Positions 39,889-48,524 of a stretch of 50,915 nucleotides of DNA are shown one piece after another. Made by a program: the position numbers and the translations under genes. The stretch comes from CAYMSA01 sp964392965. GTDB taxonomy: Bacteria > Actinomycetota > Coriobacteriia > Anaerosomatales > Anaerosomataceae. The stretch spans positions 1-50,915 of the forward strand of contig CAYMSA010000004.1 in the NCBI GenBank assembly GCA_964392965.1. Direction: 5' to 3'. Every line of letters begins with the position of its first letter. Positions within the stretch are counted from its first letter, which is position 1. The notes under the pieces were generated by a model. It saw only the letters and a program-made list of their open reading frames with translations, was not told where the DNA came from and made no database searches.

Positions 39889-41222
39889 AGTGCGCGCACC
39901 TCCTCGGCGAAGCGGTCGATCTCCTGGCGCGTGCGCTTCTCGGTGACGGCGAAGACCACGAGTCCGCGGTCCCCGGTGCTGAAGCGGCCGAGGTCGATAC
40001 CAGCGATGATGCCCCGGTCGAGGAGACGTGATTGCATGGCAGCGACGTCGCCGTCGTAGCGCAGCGTGAACTCGTTCGCGAACGGGCGGGTGTGCGCTCG
40101 CTCGAACCTGCCCGTCGCAACGAGCGCATCGGCGAGGTAGTGGGCTCGCGTGACGCAGGCGATGCCGACGCCGGCGAGGCCCTCGGGGCCCAACGCGGCC
40201 ATATGCGCGCCGGCGGCGATTGCGTTGAGCGCATGATTGGAGCAGATGTTGGAGGTGGCCTTCTCGCGGCGGATGTGCTGCTCGCGAGTGGAGAACGTGA
40301 GCACGAAGCCGGTGCGGCCGTCCACGTCGGTCGTGCGGCCGACCACGCGGCCGGGCATCTGTCGGATGTGCTCCTGGCGACACGCGAACATGCCGAGTCC
40401 TGGCCCACCGAACGACATCGGGTTCCCGAACGGCTGGCCCTCGGCGACCACGATGTCCGCGCCGAAGGAACCCGGCGCCTCAAGTACGCCGAGAAGCATC
40501 GGGTTAGTCCCGACGACGAGGAGGGCGCCCGCGTCATGCGCTATGCGGGCGAGCGTCGGCAGGTCCTCGAGGGCGCCGTACCAGCCGGGCGAGGCGCAGA
40601 TGACCGCGGCAACGTCTTCGTGCATGAGCCGTCCCAGCGTCTCGACGTCGGTCACGCCGTCCGACGCCGGGCATGTGGTCACCTTGACCGCTCCCCCGGC
40701 GGTGTAGGTGCGCAGCGTCTCGCGCCATTCGGGATGGACCGCCGAAGAGACGATGACCGTGCCACGCTTCGTGACGCGGGCGGCCATGAGCGCGGCCTCG
40801 GCGCAGGCTGTGGCGCCGTCGTAGAGCGAGGCGTTCGAGACCTCCATGCCGGTGAGCATGCAGACCATCGACTGGAACTCGTACATCGCCTGGAGCGTGC
40901 CCTGGCTGATCTCGGGCTGGTACGGGGTGTACGCCGTGAAGAAGGCGGGCTTGCTCACTACGGCGTCGACGATCGCCGGGATGTAGTGATCGTAGCAGCC
41001 GCCACCGGCGAAGCACACGAGATCCGCGCAACCGGTGTTCTTCCTCGCGAGCGTCGTCAGGTGCGCCGCAAGCTCGATCTCGCTCATCGGAGCGGGAAGG
41101 TCGAGGAGGCCTCGCATGCGGACTTCGGTGGGGACGTCCGCGAAGAGCTCCTCGACGCTGCTGACTCCGATACGCTCGAGCATCGCCGCCCGGTCCTTCT
41201 CATCTACCGGGACGAAGCGCAT
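39885..41222 (-). CDS. gcvPA: Glycine dehydrogenase (decarboxylating), subunit 1
   Basis: A 445-residue subunit that pairs with GcvPB to form the P protein: 'RFVPVDEKDRAAMLERIG', 'AGGGCYDHYIPAIVD', 'FFTAYTPYQPEISQGTLQ' (key YTPYQPE-SQG). The split P protein is typical of Firmicutes, Coriobacteriia and archaea. ATG 41222 is 5 bases after the gcvH stop. Confidence 0.94.
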   Translation of the reverse strand: MRFVPVDEKDRAAMLERIGVSSVEELFADVPTEVRMRGLLDLPAPMSEIELAAHLTTLARKNTGCADLVCFAGGGCYDHYIPAIVDAVVSKPAFFTAYTPYQPEISQGTLQAMYEFQSMVCMLTGMEVSNASLYDGATACAEAALMAARVTKRGTVIVSSAVHPEWRETLRTYTAGGAVKVTTCPASDGVTDVETLGRLMHEDVAAVICASPGWYGALEDLPTLARIAHDAGALLVVGTNPMLLGVLEAPGSFGADIVVAEGQPFGNPMSFGGPGLGMFACRQEHIRQMPGRVVGRTTDVDGRTGFVLTFSTREQHIRREKATSNICSNHALNAIAAGAHMAALGPEGLAGVGIACVTRAHYLADALVATGRFERAHTRPFANEFTLRYDGDVAAMQSRLLDRGIIAGIDLGRFSTGDRGLVVFAVTEKRTRQEIDRFAEEVRAL

Positions 41223-41227
41223 GAGGG

Positions 41228-41611
41228 TTACCCCTCCTCGGAAATGAACGCCTCGTAGGCGTCGGCATCCATGAGATCATCCAGTTGCGACTCATCGCTC
41301 ATGCGGACCTTGATGATCCAGCCGTCACCGTAGGGCTCCTGGTTGATGGCACCGGGATCGTCGTCGAGCGCTGAGTTGACCTCGATGATCTCGCCCGAGA
41401 CCGGCGTGTAGAGCTCGGAGACGGATTTGACGGACTCGACCTCACCGAAGGCGTCCCCTGCCTCGATCGCGTCGCCCGCCACGGGCAGGTCGACGTACAC
41501 GACCTCACCGAGCTGCTCCTGCGCGAAGTCGGAGATGCCGATCACGGCGATCCCGTCCTCGGTGCGAACCCACTCGTGCTCGGTGTGGTACTTGAGGTCC
41601 TTGGGGTACAT
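41228..41611 (-). CDS. gcvH: Glycine cleavage system H protein
   Basis: A 127-residue lipoyl carrier: 'YHTEHEWVRTEDG', lipoylation Lys62 in 'GEVESVKSVSELYTPVSG', and 'PYGDGWIIKV'. It shuttles the methylamine group from P to T protein. It lies 23 bases after gcvT. Confidence 0.97.
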   Translation of the reverse strand: MYPKDLKYHTEHEWVRTEDGIAVIGISDFAQEQLGEVVYVDLPVAGDAIEAGDAFGEVESVKSVSELYTPVSGEIIEVNSALDDDPGAINQEPYGDGWIIKVRMSDESQLDDLMDADAYEAFISEEG

Positions 41612-41634
41612 GCGACGACTCCTTCCGTTGGTCC

Positions 41635-42756
41635 CTATGGCCGGATGGCCGAGAGGGAGGTCTGCTTCACGAATGGTGGCTTCGTGACCCTGGCTGGCAC
41701 GGTTCGGCGGCGGATCTCGACGTCGAGCACGGTGCCCTCGGCGGCCAGATCGACGGGCACGTATGCCGTGGCGATACCGTAGCCGAGCGTCGGTGAGAAC
41801 GTGCCGCTCGCAACGTTACCGACACGCTCTCCCGCATGCAACAGGGGACACTCATGACGCGGTACTCCGTCGGTCACCGCAAGCCCTACGAGGACCGTCT
41901 CGGGCCCCTCCGCGCGGATGCGGGCGATGGCGTCCGCACCGATGTGACCCGTCTTCGCCGCGGGGGCGACCCAGCCGAGTCCCGCCGAGACGGGATCGAT
42001 CTCGCGGTTCATGTCCGTACCGTAGAGCGCGTAGCCCATCTCGAGGCGCAGCGTGTCGCGCGCGCCGAGTCCGCATGGCGTCACCTCGGGAAAGCTCAGA
42101 AGCAGCCGCCACAACGCTGCGGTGTCCGATGCCCTGCAGAGGACCTCCACGCCGTCCTCACCCGTGTAGCCCGTGCGGGCGATGAGCACGGGGATGCCGT
42201 CGAGTGTGCCCTCGGCGATCGCAAAGCGAGGAGGCGCCTGCCAGTCGCGCGGTGAGAGACTACCGATGACCCGGAGTGCTTCAGGTCCCTGCACGGCGAT
42301 GAGGCCCGTGCGGTCGCTCTCATCGGCGATTTCGACGTCGTCAGGAAGACGGGAGGTGATCCAAGCCCAGTCGGCGTCATGCGTGGCGGCGTTGGCGATG
42401 ATGAGGTACTCGTGGTCGCCGGTATGGTAGACGATCAGGTCGTCGATGATACCGCCGTGTTCATCGCACATGACCGTATAGAGCGCGGTGCCGAGCGTGT
42501 CGATGCGGTCGAGGTCGTTCGTGACCAGGTGGTCGATCGCGGCCTTCGCGCCCGGGCCGCAGATGCGGTACTCGGACATGTGACAGATGTCGAAGATCCC
42601 TACGCCGGTGCGCACCGCGTTGTGCTCGTCGATGATGCCCGAGTACTGCACCGGCATGGCCCAGCCGCAGAAATCGACCATGCGTGCCGAGAGAGCGAGG
42701 TGTTCCTCGTGAAGCTGGGTGCGGCGGAGGTCAGTCCGCGCGGGTTCGGCAGTCAC
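41635..42756 (-). CDS. gcvT: Glycine cleavage system T protein (aminomethyltransferase)
   Basis: A 373-residue folate enzyme: 'MVDFCGWAMPVQYSGIIDEH' (key part GWAMPVQY), 'FDICHMSEYRI', 'ARTGYTGEDGVEV' and 'GLGARDTLRLEMGYALYG'. It releases ammonia and methylene-THF. GTG 42756 has AAAGGA upstream; the frame to 42834 is an extension into dacA. The gap to dacA is 23 bases, leaving no room for a glycine riboswitch directly before gcvT. Confidence 0.95.
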   Translation of the reverse strand: MTAEPARTDLRRTQLHEEHLALSARMVDFCGWAMPVQYSGIIDEHNAVRTGVGIFDICHMSEYRICGPGAKAAIDHLVTNDLDRIDTLGTALYTVMCDEHGGIIDDLIVYHTGDHEYLIIANAATHDADWAWITSRLPDDVEIADESDRTGLIAVQGPEALRVIGSLSPRDWQAPPRFAIAEGTLDGIPVLIARTGYTGEDGVEVLCRASDTAALWRLLLSFPEVTPCGLGARDTLRLEMGYALYGTDMNREIDPVSAGLGWVAPAAKTGHIGADAIARIRAEGPETVLVGLAVTDGVPRHECPLLHAGERVGNVASGTFSPTLGYGIATAYVPVDLAAEGTVLDVEIRRRTVPARVTKPPFVKQTSLSAIRP

Positions 42757-42779
42757 TGCGGGTCCTTTCGAGTCACGGG

Positions 42780-44012
42780 CTACATCATCGTCACGGGGGC
42801 AGCACGAAGCGTACCACCGAAGACACCACGCCACAGACGCACGAACCAGGTCTTGACGGACTCCAGGATCAGCGGGTCCTCCACCGCGGCCGCAGCGACC
42901 ACAGGAACCTCGGCGATGGTGGTGTCCCCCTGCATGACGGTGAGTGTACCCAAGGTGTCTCCGGCCGCCACAGGAGCGTCGACGCGCTGGAGAACCTCGA
43001 GGCGGGTCGTCACGGGCCCGGAGAGGTCGAACAGCACCGTGGAGACATCGGCGGGGACGATCGCGGCGACCGTCCGGTCGAGGTACTCACTCACGGGGAC
43101 GAGCGCGGCCGTGGTGTCGGCGCTCACGAGACGGGTGCGGCGGTAGTGCTCGAAGCCCCAGTCGAGGAGCGTCTCAGCCTGGGTGAATCGCTCGCGCATC
43201 GACTCGGCGCCCAGGACGACCGCGATGAGCGAGACACCGTCGCGTTCGGCCGAGGCCACCAGGCAGTAGCCGGCGTCGTCCGTGAAGCCGGTCTTGATGC
43301 CTGTCGCGCCGTCGTAGCGTCCGATGAGCTCGTTGGTATTGTCGTATGCCTTCCCCTTGATCGACACAGTGTCGAGGCCGGCGACTGCGCGGAAGCGTTC
43401 GTTGGCCATCGCGGCCCGGGCGAGCGTTGCGAGGTCGCGGGCGCTCGTGTAGTGGCGGTCCTCGTCGAGGCCGTGTGGGTTGGTGTAGTGGGTGTGCGTC
43501 AAGCCGAGCGCCTCGGCCCGGTCGTTCATCAGCTCGACGAAGCGCAGCACGTTCCCGCCGACGTGCTCGGCAAGCGCGAAGGCTGCGTTGTTGGCCGAGT
43601 GGACGAGCGTCGCGTCGACGAGCTCGGCCACGGTGAATGTGTCGCCCGCGTTGACCGGGATGCTGGACTCGCCGACGAGCGAGGCCTGTAGGCTGATGGT
43701 TGCGACGTCTGTGAGGTCCGCCGTCTCGATCGCGACGAGCGCGGTCATGATCTTCGTCGTGGACGCCATCGCCCGTTCGGCATCGGCGTCACGCTCCCAG
43801 AGCACTGTGCCGTCCGAGGTCATGAGAATGCCTGCAGGGATCGTAACGGACGGAGTCGCCTCGGCAAGCGCATGACTCTCGGTGATCGGCCGGCCGGCGA
43901 TGCGCTCGTCGAATGCGAACGCGACGCCGGGCGCGAACAGCCCGACGGCGAGCGAACAGGCGAGCAGGAACGCGACGTGACGGCGAGGGTGACGCGTGCG
44001 CACGGTCATCAT
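42780..44012 (-). CDS. dacA: D-alanyl-D-alanine carboxypeptidase
   Basis: A 410-residue exported low-molecular-weight PBP: signal peptide (hydrophobic 'VAFLLACSLAVGLFAPGVAFA'-like region, cut near AFA), SxxK at 84-87 (STTK), SxN at 139-141 (SAN), KTG at 238-240, and a C-terminal beta domain with an amphipathic end. It trims peptidoglycan pentapeptides. ATG 44012 overlaps the ACT gene stop; ATG 44009 is equally possible. Confidence 0.9.
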   Translation of the reverse strand: MMTVRTRHPRRHVAFLLACSLAVGLFAPGVAFAFDERIAGRPITESHALAEATPSVTIPAGILMTSDGTVLWERDADAERAMASTTKIMTALVAIETADLTDVATISLQASLVGESSIPVNAGDTFTVAELVDATLVHSANNAAFALAEHVGGNVLRFVELMNDRAEALGLTHTHYTNPHGLDEDRHYTSARDLATLARAAMANERFRAVAGLDTVSIKGKAYDNTNELIGRYDGATGIKTGFTDDAGYCLVASAERDGVSLIAVVLGAESMRERFTQAETLLDWGFEHYRRTRLVSADTTAALVPVSEYLDRTVAAIVPADVSTVLFDLSGPVTTRLEVLQRVDAPVAAGDTLGTLTVMQGDTTIAEVPVVAAAAVEDPLILESVKTWFVRLWRGVFGGTLRAAPVTMM

Positions 44013-44440
44013 GCTCCGGCGTACACCTCATCGGCGGTCAGTACGCGCAGGCCTGCGGATGCGAGTGCCTTGAGTGCTCCGTCGATGTCCTCCACCCTGA
44101 TGACGTCTATGGCCGCCGAGCCGCCGGGCTCGACGTAACAGTACGCGTACTCGACGTTCGCGCCTGCGGCACCGATGACGTCCAGGACGTCGGCCAGACC
44201 GCCTGGCCGGTCGGGGACCTCGACGGCGATGACGTCCGTGACGGTCACGCGGAAGCCGCTCGCCTCGAGGGCCTCACGCGCGCGGGTCGGGCGGTCGCAG
44301 ATGATGCGGACGACGCCGAACTCGGCGGTGTCGGCCACCATGAGCGCGCGCATGTTGACGCGAGCATCGCCGAGCACGCGGGCTGCCTCGGCCAGGCGGC
44401 CGGGTGTGTTCTCCAGGAAGATCGTGAGTTGTTGGATCAT
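44009..44440 (-). CDS. ACT-domain protein, copy 2
   Basis: A 143-residue tandem-ACT protein starting MIQQLTIFLENTPGRLAEAA; second ACT from 'VIAVEVPDRPGGLADVLDVI'. It parallels the ACT protein of the ior operon. ATG 44440 is preferred because GGGGAG lies 8 bases upstream; GTG 44449 would overlap paaK2. ACT proteins next to PaaK occur widely in anaerobes and are presumed amino-acid or aryl-acid sensors. Confidence 0.85.
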   Translation of the reverse strand: MIQQLTIFLENTPGRLAEAARVLGDARVNMRALMVADTAEFGVVRIICDRPTRAREALEASGFRVTVTDVIAVEVPDRPGGLADVLDVIGAAGANVEYAYCYVEPGGSAAIDVIRVEDIDGALKALASAGLRVLTADEVYAGA

Positions 44441-44445
44441 TGCGG

Positions 44446-45744
44446 TCACTCCCCTTCGTTACGGAGGTCGATCACGCGCTTAGCCTTGCCCTCGCTGCGT
44501 TCGATGGACTTGGGCTCGACGAGCTTCACGGCGATATGCACGGCGAGTGCCGAGGCGATCTCGTGCGCGACGCGGTTTCGCAGCTGCTCGAGTACGCGGA
44601 CCTGATCGAAAGGCACCTCGGGACTCACCTCGACGTGGATCTCGACATGGTCCATCGGGCCGCGCTTCGTGAGCACGAGCTGGTAGTGCGGCGCGACGCT
44701 CGGGATGCCGAGCAGGACCTGTTCGATCTGACCCGGGAAGACGTTCACCCCGTGGATGATCAGCATGTCGTCGGTGCGACCGGTGAAGCGCTCGAGCCGC
44801 CGGAAGGTCCGTCCGCAGGCGCATTCGCCGGTGAGGATGCGCGAGATGTCGCGCGTACGGTACCGGACGAGTGGGATGCCCTCTTTGGTGAGCGTCGTGA
44901 AGACGACCTCACCCCGCTCGCCGTCGGCGACCGGCCGGAGTGTTGCAGGGTCGAGGATCTCGACCAGGAAGTGGTCCTCGTTGACGTGCAGACCGCACTG
45001 GCACTGGCACTCGCTCGCCACGCCGGGTCCCATGATCTCCGAGAGGCCGTAGATGTCGATCGCCGTGATGCCGAGGAGTCCCTCGATCTGTCGGCGCAGG
45101 TTCTCGCTCCAGGGCTCGGCGCCGAAGACGCCGGCCTTGAGCGGCAACTCGAGTGGGTCGATCCCCATCTCACGCGCGGTCTCGCCGATGAGCATGGCGT
45201 AGCTCGGCGTGCACGCCAGGATGGTCGTGCCGAAGTCGCGCAGGACCTGCACCTGCCGACGTGTGTTGCCGCCGGAGATCGGAATGGTGGCGCAGCCGAG
45301 ACGCTCAGAGCCGTAGTGGGCACCGAGCCCGCCGGTGAAGAGGCCGTAGCCGTACGCCACCTGCACGATGTCCTCGCGCGTGGCTCCGGCCGCCACGAGA
45401 GTACGGGCCATGAGGTCCGACCAGACGTCGATATCGTTGCGCGTGTAGCCGACGACCGTGATCTGGCCTGTGGTACCCGAGGAGGAGTGGAGTCTCACGA
45501 TGTCGCCCATGGGCACCGCGAACATACCGTACGGGTAGGCGGCGCGAAGATCGTCCTTGACGGTGAACGGGAAGTCCGCCAGGTCCTCGAGACTGCTGAC
45601 CGATGGCTTGACCCCGGCCTCGGCGAAGCGTTGGCGGTAGAGCGGCACAGCATCGTTGACACGTCTGAGAAGTGAGTTGAGTCGCTCAAGCTGCAGATCC
45701 TCGAGCGTGGGGCGGCTCATCGATTCACGGTCTGGCTGATACAC
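44446..45744 (-). CDS. paaK2: Phenylacetate--CoA ligase, copy 2
   Basis: A 432-residue PaaK-type ligase with 'SSSGTTGQITVVGYT', 'IYGLSEIMGPGVASEC', 'YRTRDISRI', 'CACGRTFRRLE' and 'DDMLIIHGVNVFPGQIE'. It differs clearly from copy 1 and probably prefers another acid. GTG 45744 follows GAGAGGGG. It heads a run paaK2-ACT-dacA-gcv. Confidence 0.9.
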   Translation of the reverse strand: MYQPDRESMSRPTLEDLQLERLNSLLRRVNDAVPLYRQRFAEAGVKPSVSSLEDLADFPFTVKDDLRAAYPYGMFAVPMGDIVRLHSSSGTTGQITVVGYTRNDIDVWSDLMARTLVAAGATREDIVQVAYGYGLFTGGLGAHYGSERLGCATIPISGGNTRRQVQVLRDFGTTILACTPSYAMLIGETAREMGIDPLELPLKAGVFGAEPWSENLRRQIEGLLGITAIDIYGLSEIMGPGVASECQCQCGLHVNEDHFLVEILDPATLRPVADGERGEVVFTTLTKEGIPLVRYRTRDISRILTGECACGRTFRRLERFTGRTDDMLIIHGVNVFPGQIEQVLLGIPSVAPHYQLVLTKRGPMDHVEIHVEVSPEVPFDQVRVLEQLRNRVAHEIASALAVHIAVKLVEPKSIERSEGKAKRVIDLRNEGE

Positions 45745-45781
45745 GCAGAACCCCTCTCGTTGCAGCTCCTTGTCGCGATTG

Positions 45782-45812
45782 CGGGCACTGTGGGTGAGAT
45801 CGCTCGTGCCCG
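45782..45812 (-). terminator. Hairpin between the VanW gene and paaK2
   Basis: CGGGCAC (45782-45788) pairs with GTGCCCG (45806-45812), loop 17 nt. It follows the VanW stop at 45835 and precedes paaK2. No T-run. Terminator or leader structure; no promoter-like -10 is evident nearby. Confidence 0.35.
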
Positions 45813-45834
45813 GGAATCACCGTCATCTCGCGTG

Positions 45835-47715
45835 TCACGGTGTCGTGGTGGCGGGCTCACTCTCTACGACCATGGTCCCTACCCGGACAACCTCTTGCGT
45901 AGCCCGGTAGACGGACTTGAACGTGTCCGTCCGAACTTCCGTGCCATTGAGGAGCACGTGTCGGGTGACCACGATGGTGCGCCCCGACTGTCCGGTGGAC
46001 TCCACGACGCGCGCGCCGACCGGCAGCGTGTCGTCCTCGACCGTCTTGACCGTCGGCGGAATCACGTTCGTCCAGGGCCCCGTGTCGTAGGTGACCGTGT
46101 AGCCCGGGTTCGTGCCGTAGATGGAGACCGTGATGCTGCCAGCGGTGTGCGAGGTGGCGACCAGTACGTAGTGATCGGTGTCGTTCTTGAACTTGAAGTC
46201 CGGTCCGCCCCAGTTGATGGTGGCGTCCCGACCCTTGGGGTAGTGGCTGATGTAGAGCGAGTGGTTGCGTCGCTCGACAACCGGCAGGCCCGAGAAGAAG
46301 ACAGCGTTGAAGACCGTGGTGCCCACCTGGCAGATACCGCCACCGATCTGGGGCACGATCTCTCCGCTCACGATGGCACCAGCCGCCTGGTATCCCTTCG
46401 CCGCGGTGCGTTCTCCTGTGGTGTCGTTGAAGCTGAACACCTCGCCCGGTGCTACGAGCGTGCCATCGAGGGTGTCGGCCAGGAGGTGAATGTTGTGGAC
46501 ACGCGGCTTGTTCGATGAGTCGAAGTCGGTCGTGAAGGTGCCGAGTCGCTCCTTGATGCCCATGGCTTCCGCCTCGGCTGTGGTCAGTTCTGGCTCGATG
46601 CTGCGCATCGTCAACTCGGCACGCCGGTCTGCGGTCGACGCGAGGACGCCGGTAAGGCGCATGGCGAGGTCCGCGGGATCCGCAGCGAGTCCGTTCTTGG
46701 CGGGGACGATCGTGACGTGGCCGTTCGACACGCTGAACGATGCATCCTGCGCGGCCTGGCCGATGTCTTCCACCATCGGCGTGAGGTCTTCCGCGACCTT
46801 CTCGGCGACTATGTACGCCTCAAGCACCGGCGTGGCGCTCGTCTCGGCAGTGCGGAAGCCGATCCACCCGGCGAGTGTCGTCGCCGGGACGTCCCACTCA
46901 TGATCCTCGTAGAACAGCGTGAGTGGTCCCGAGAGCATCGCAAGCGTGGCTGCGTAAGCGTCGTCGGTTGCGGCCCGATCGATGGCGGCGGGGAGTGTCT
47001 CGAGTGTGAGTTCCACGCGGCGGTTCTCCGAGAGGAACGCAGGCAGCACGGCGTCGCGTGCCGTTTCGACCGAGATGCCGGTGCCGTCCTGCGCGTCCGT
47101 TCGGGACACGTCAACACCATCGATGAGGATTGCGGCATCGATCGGCGGTGATGCGACGAGCTGGTTCATCGAGGCGATGAGGGCGTTGAAGCGCTCGTCG
47201 TCACAGGAGACGGCCATCGGCAGGTCGACGCCATTGATGAGGGCGGTCACGCGATCGACGATCGCTTCGCCGAGTGAGCCACGACCCACCGCGAACGCGG
47301 ACTCTGCGAGTCCGGTCGCATCCACCGAGAAGCCGATGTCGGAAGCGGCGACCTCCCAGGAGGCCTCCGCAGCTGAGACCGTCACGGAAGCGGTGGCGCG
47401 GTCTGCAACGAAAGACGCGATCTCGCCGCTCGCCTCGGGGACGGTGAGTCCGCCGACGGCCACCTCACCCACGGTGACACCGGGATGGATCTTGCCGTTC
47501 GCGATGAGGAGGTCGGCGAAGACTGCAAGCAGGAGCACGACGACGACGGCGAGTACCGAGATGAGCACGGCCCTGGAGCGCCGCGAGAGACGGCTCCCCT
47601 CTCCTTCCGGGGAAGCGTCCTGTGGTGCCTGGGGCGCGGGGGTGTTCTGAGCCGGGCCGTTCTCGACAGGACGTTTGTGGCGGTCCGACCGCCTGGGCAG
47701 TGTCTGGTCAGTCAT
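45835..47715 (-). CDS. VanW/YoaR family membrane protein
   Basis: A 626-residue protein: Arg/Lys-rich cytoplasmic N-terminus, one membrane helix ('AVLISVLAVVVVLLLAVFA'), two repeats of a YoaR-like/peptidoglycan-binding-4 type domain in the middle, then a VanW domain ('FNDTTGERTAAKGYQAA', 'GGGICQVGTTVFNAVF', 'HYPKGRDATINW') and a short beta C-terminal extension resembling G5. Function is unknown in the family; a role in the cell wall is inferred from domains. Confidence 0.85.
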   Translation of the reverse strand: MTDQTLPRRSDRHKRPVENGPAQNTPAPQAPQDASPEGEGSRLSRRSRAVLISVLAVVVVLLLAVFADLLIANGKIHPGVTVGEVAVGGLTVPEASGEIASFVADRATASVTVSAAEASWEVAASDIGFSVDATGLAESAFAVGRGSLGEAIVDRVTALINGVDLPMAVSCDDERFNALIASMNQLVASPPIDAAILIDGVDVSRTDAQDGTGISVETARDAVLPAFLSENRRVELTLETLPAAIDRAATDDAYAATLAMLSGPLTLFYEDHEWDVPATTLAGWIGFRTAETSATPVLEAYIVAEKVAEDLTPMVEDIGQAAQDASFSVSNGHVTIVPAKNGLAADPADLAMRLTGVLASTADRRAELTMRSIEPELTTAEAEAMGIKERLGTFTTDFDSSNKPRVHNIHLLADTLDGTLVAPGEVFSFNDTTGERTAAKGYQAAGAIVSGEIVPQIGGGICQVGTTVFNAVFFSGLPVVERRNHSLYISHYPKGRDATINWGGPDFKFKNDTDHYVLVATSHTAGSITVSIYGTNPGYTVTYDTGPWTNVIPPTVKTVEDDTLPVGARVVESTGQSGRTIVVTRHVLLNGTEVRTDTFKSVYRATQEVVRVGTMVVESEPATTTP

Positions 47716-47782
47716 CGTGCCAATCCATGGAAGACGGCGGTCTACACGGGCGATCGCCTAGGGTTCGACAGATACTCACGCT

Positions 47783-47810
47783 CATCGATGGCCGTGAACG
47801 GCCATCGATG
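47783..47810 (-). terminator. Perfect hairpin between pgsA2 and the VanW gene
   Basis: CATCGATGGCCGT-ga-ACGGCCATCGATG: a perfect 13-bp inverted repeat with a 2-base centre, 63 bases past the pgsA2 stop. No T-run. Likely the end of the corA-pgsA2 transcript. The surrounding 158 bases hold no gene. Confidence 0.55.
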
Positions 47811-47873
47811 TCATGAATGATACCGCAACCTGCTCGTATGCCGCAGTCAGCGATGCGATTCCTGCAGTGGCCC

Positions 47874-48524
47874 TCAGAGTCTGGCCGAGCTGCCTCGCAG
47901 GGCCTCGATGCCGGCTGCCGTGTACTTGGCTGCAGTCGAGAGGGAGAGGACGATCCCGATGTAGATGAAGAGGATACCGAGCGGCGCCGGTGCGGAACCC
48001 AGTCCGGGGAGCCAGGACTGCTCGATGATCGCGAGCCCGCCAACTACTGGCCATCCGAGAATCAGGAGGCTGAAGCCGAAGAGAAGAACGGCCGTGGTGG
48101 CTTTCCCGATATAGGAGACCGGCAGCATCGCCGAGCGCCGTTCGAGCAGCGAGGCACCAGTGAGGAGGTAGGCATCGCGAAGGATGAGGAGCACCGGAAT
48201 CCACAACGGCAGGTCGCCCACCAGATAGAGGCCCACGACACCGGCGGCGAGCAGCAGGCGGTCGACGAGCGGATCGATCGTCTTGCCGAATTGGGTCACC
48301 GTGTTGGTGCGTCGGGCGATCTGGCCGTCAAGCCAGTCGGTTGATGCGGCGACCGCGTAGATCACAAACGCGACCAGACGCGACCGCTGGCCCTCATCGC
48401 TTATCAGCGTCGAGAAGAAGAACGGAACGAGCAGCAGGCGGGCGATGGTGATGAGGTTCGCCACCGAATACACCGTCCGGTGGACCTCCTGCGGCTCTTC
48501 GCGCTTGTTGTCACGCTCTGTCAC
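47874..48524 (-). CDS. CDP-alcohol phosphatidyltransferase family protein
   Basis: A 216-residue membrane protein with the full signature D-x2-DG-x2-AR-x8-G-x3-D-x3-D ('STDWLDGQIARR', 'FGKTIDPLVDR'). The length and sequence are PgsA-like, but a typical pgsA is at 2483-3136, so this may be a cardiolipin synthase-type or other head-group enzyme. GTG 48524 overlaps the corA stop with AGGAGG upstream. Confidence 0.82.
   Translation of the reverse strand: MTERDNKREEPQEVHRTVYSVANLITIARLLLVPFFFSTLISDEGQRSRLVAFVIYAVAASTDWLDGQIARRTNTVTQFGKTIDPLVDRLLLAAGVVGLYLVGDLPLWIPVLLILRDAYLLTGASLLERRSAMLPVSYIGKATTAVLLFGFSLLILGWPVVGGLAIIEQSWLPGLGSAPAPLGILFIYIGIVLSLSTAAKYTAAGIEALRGSSARL

Noticed and set aside
42757..42779. 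Glycine riboswitch before gcvT.
   Set aside because: Only 23 bases separate dacA and gcvT, too few for the aptamer.
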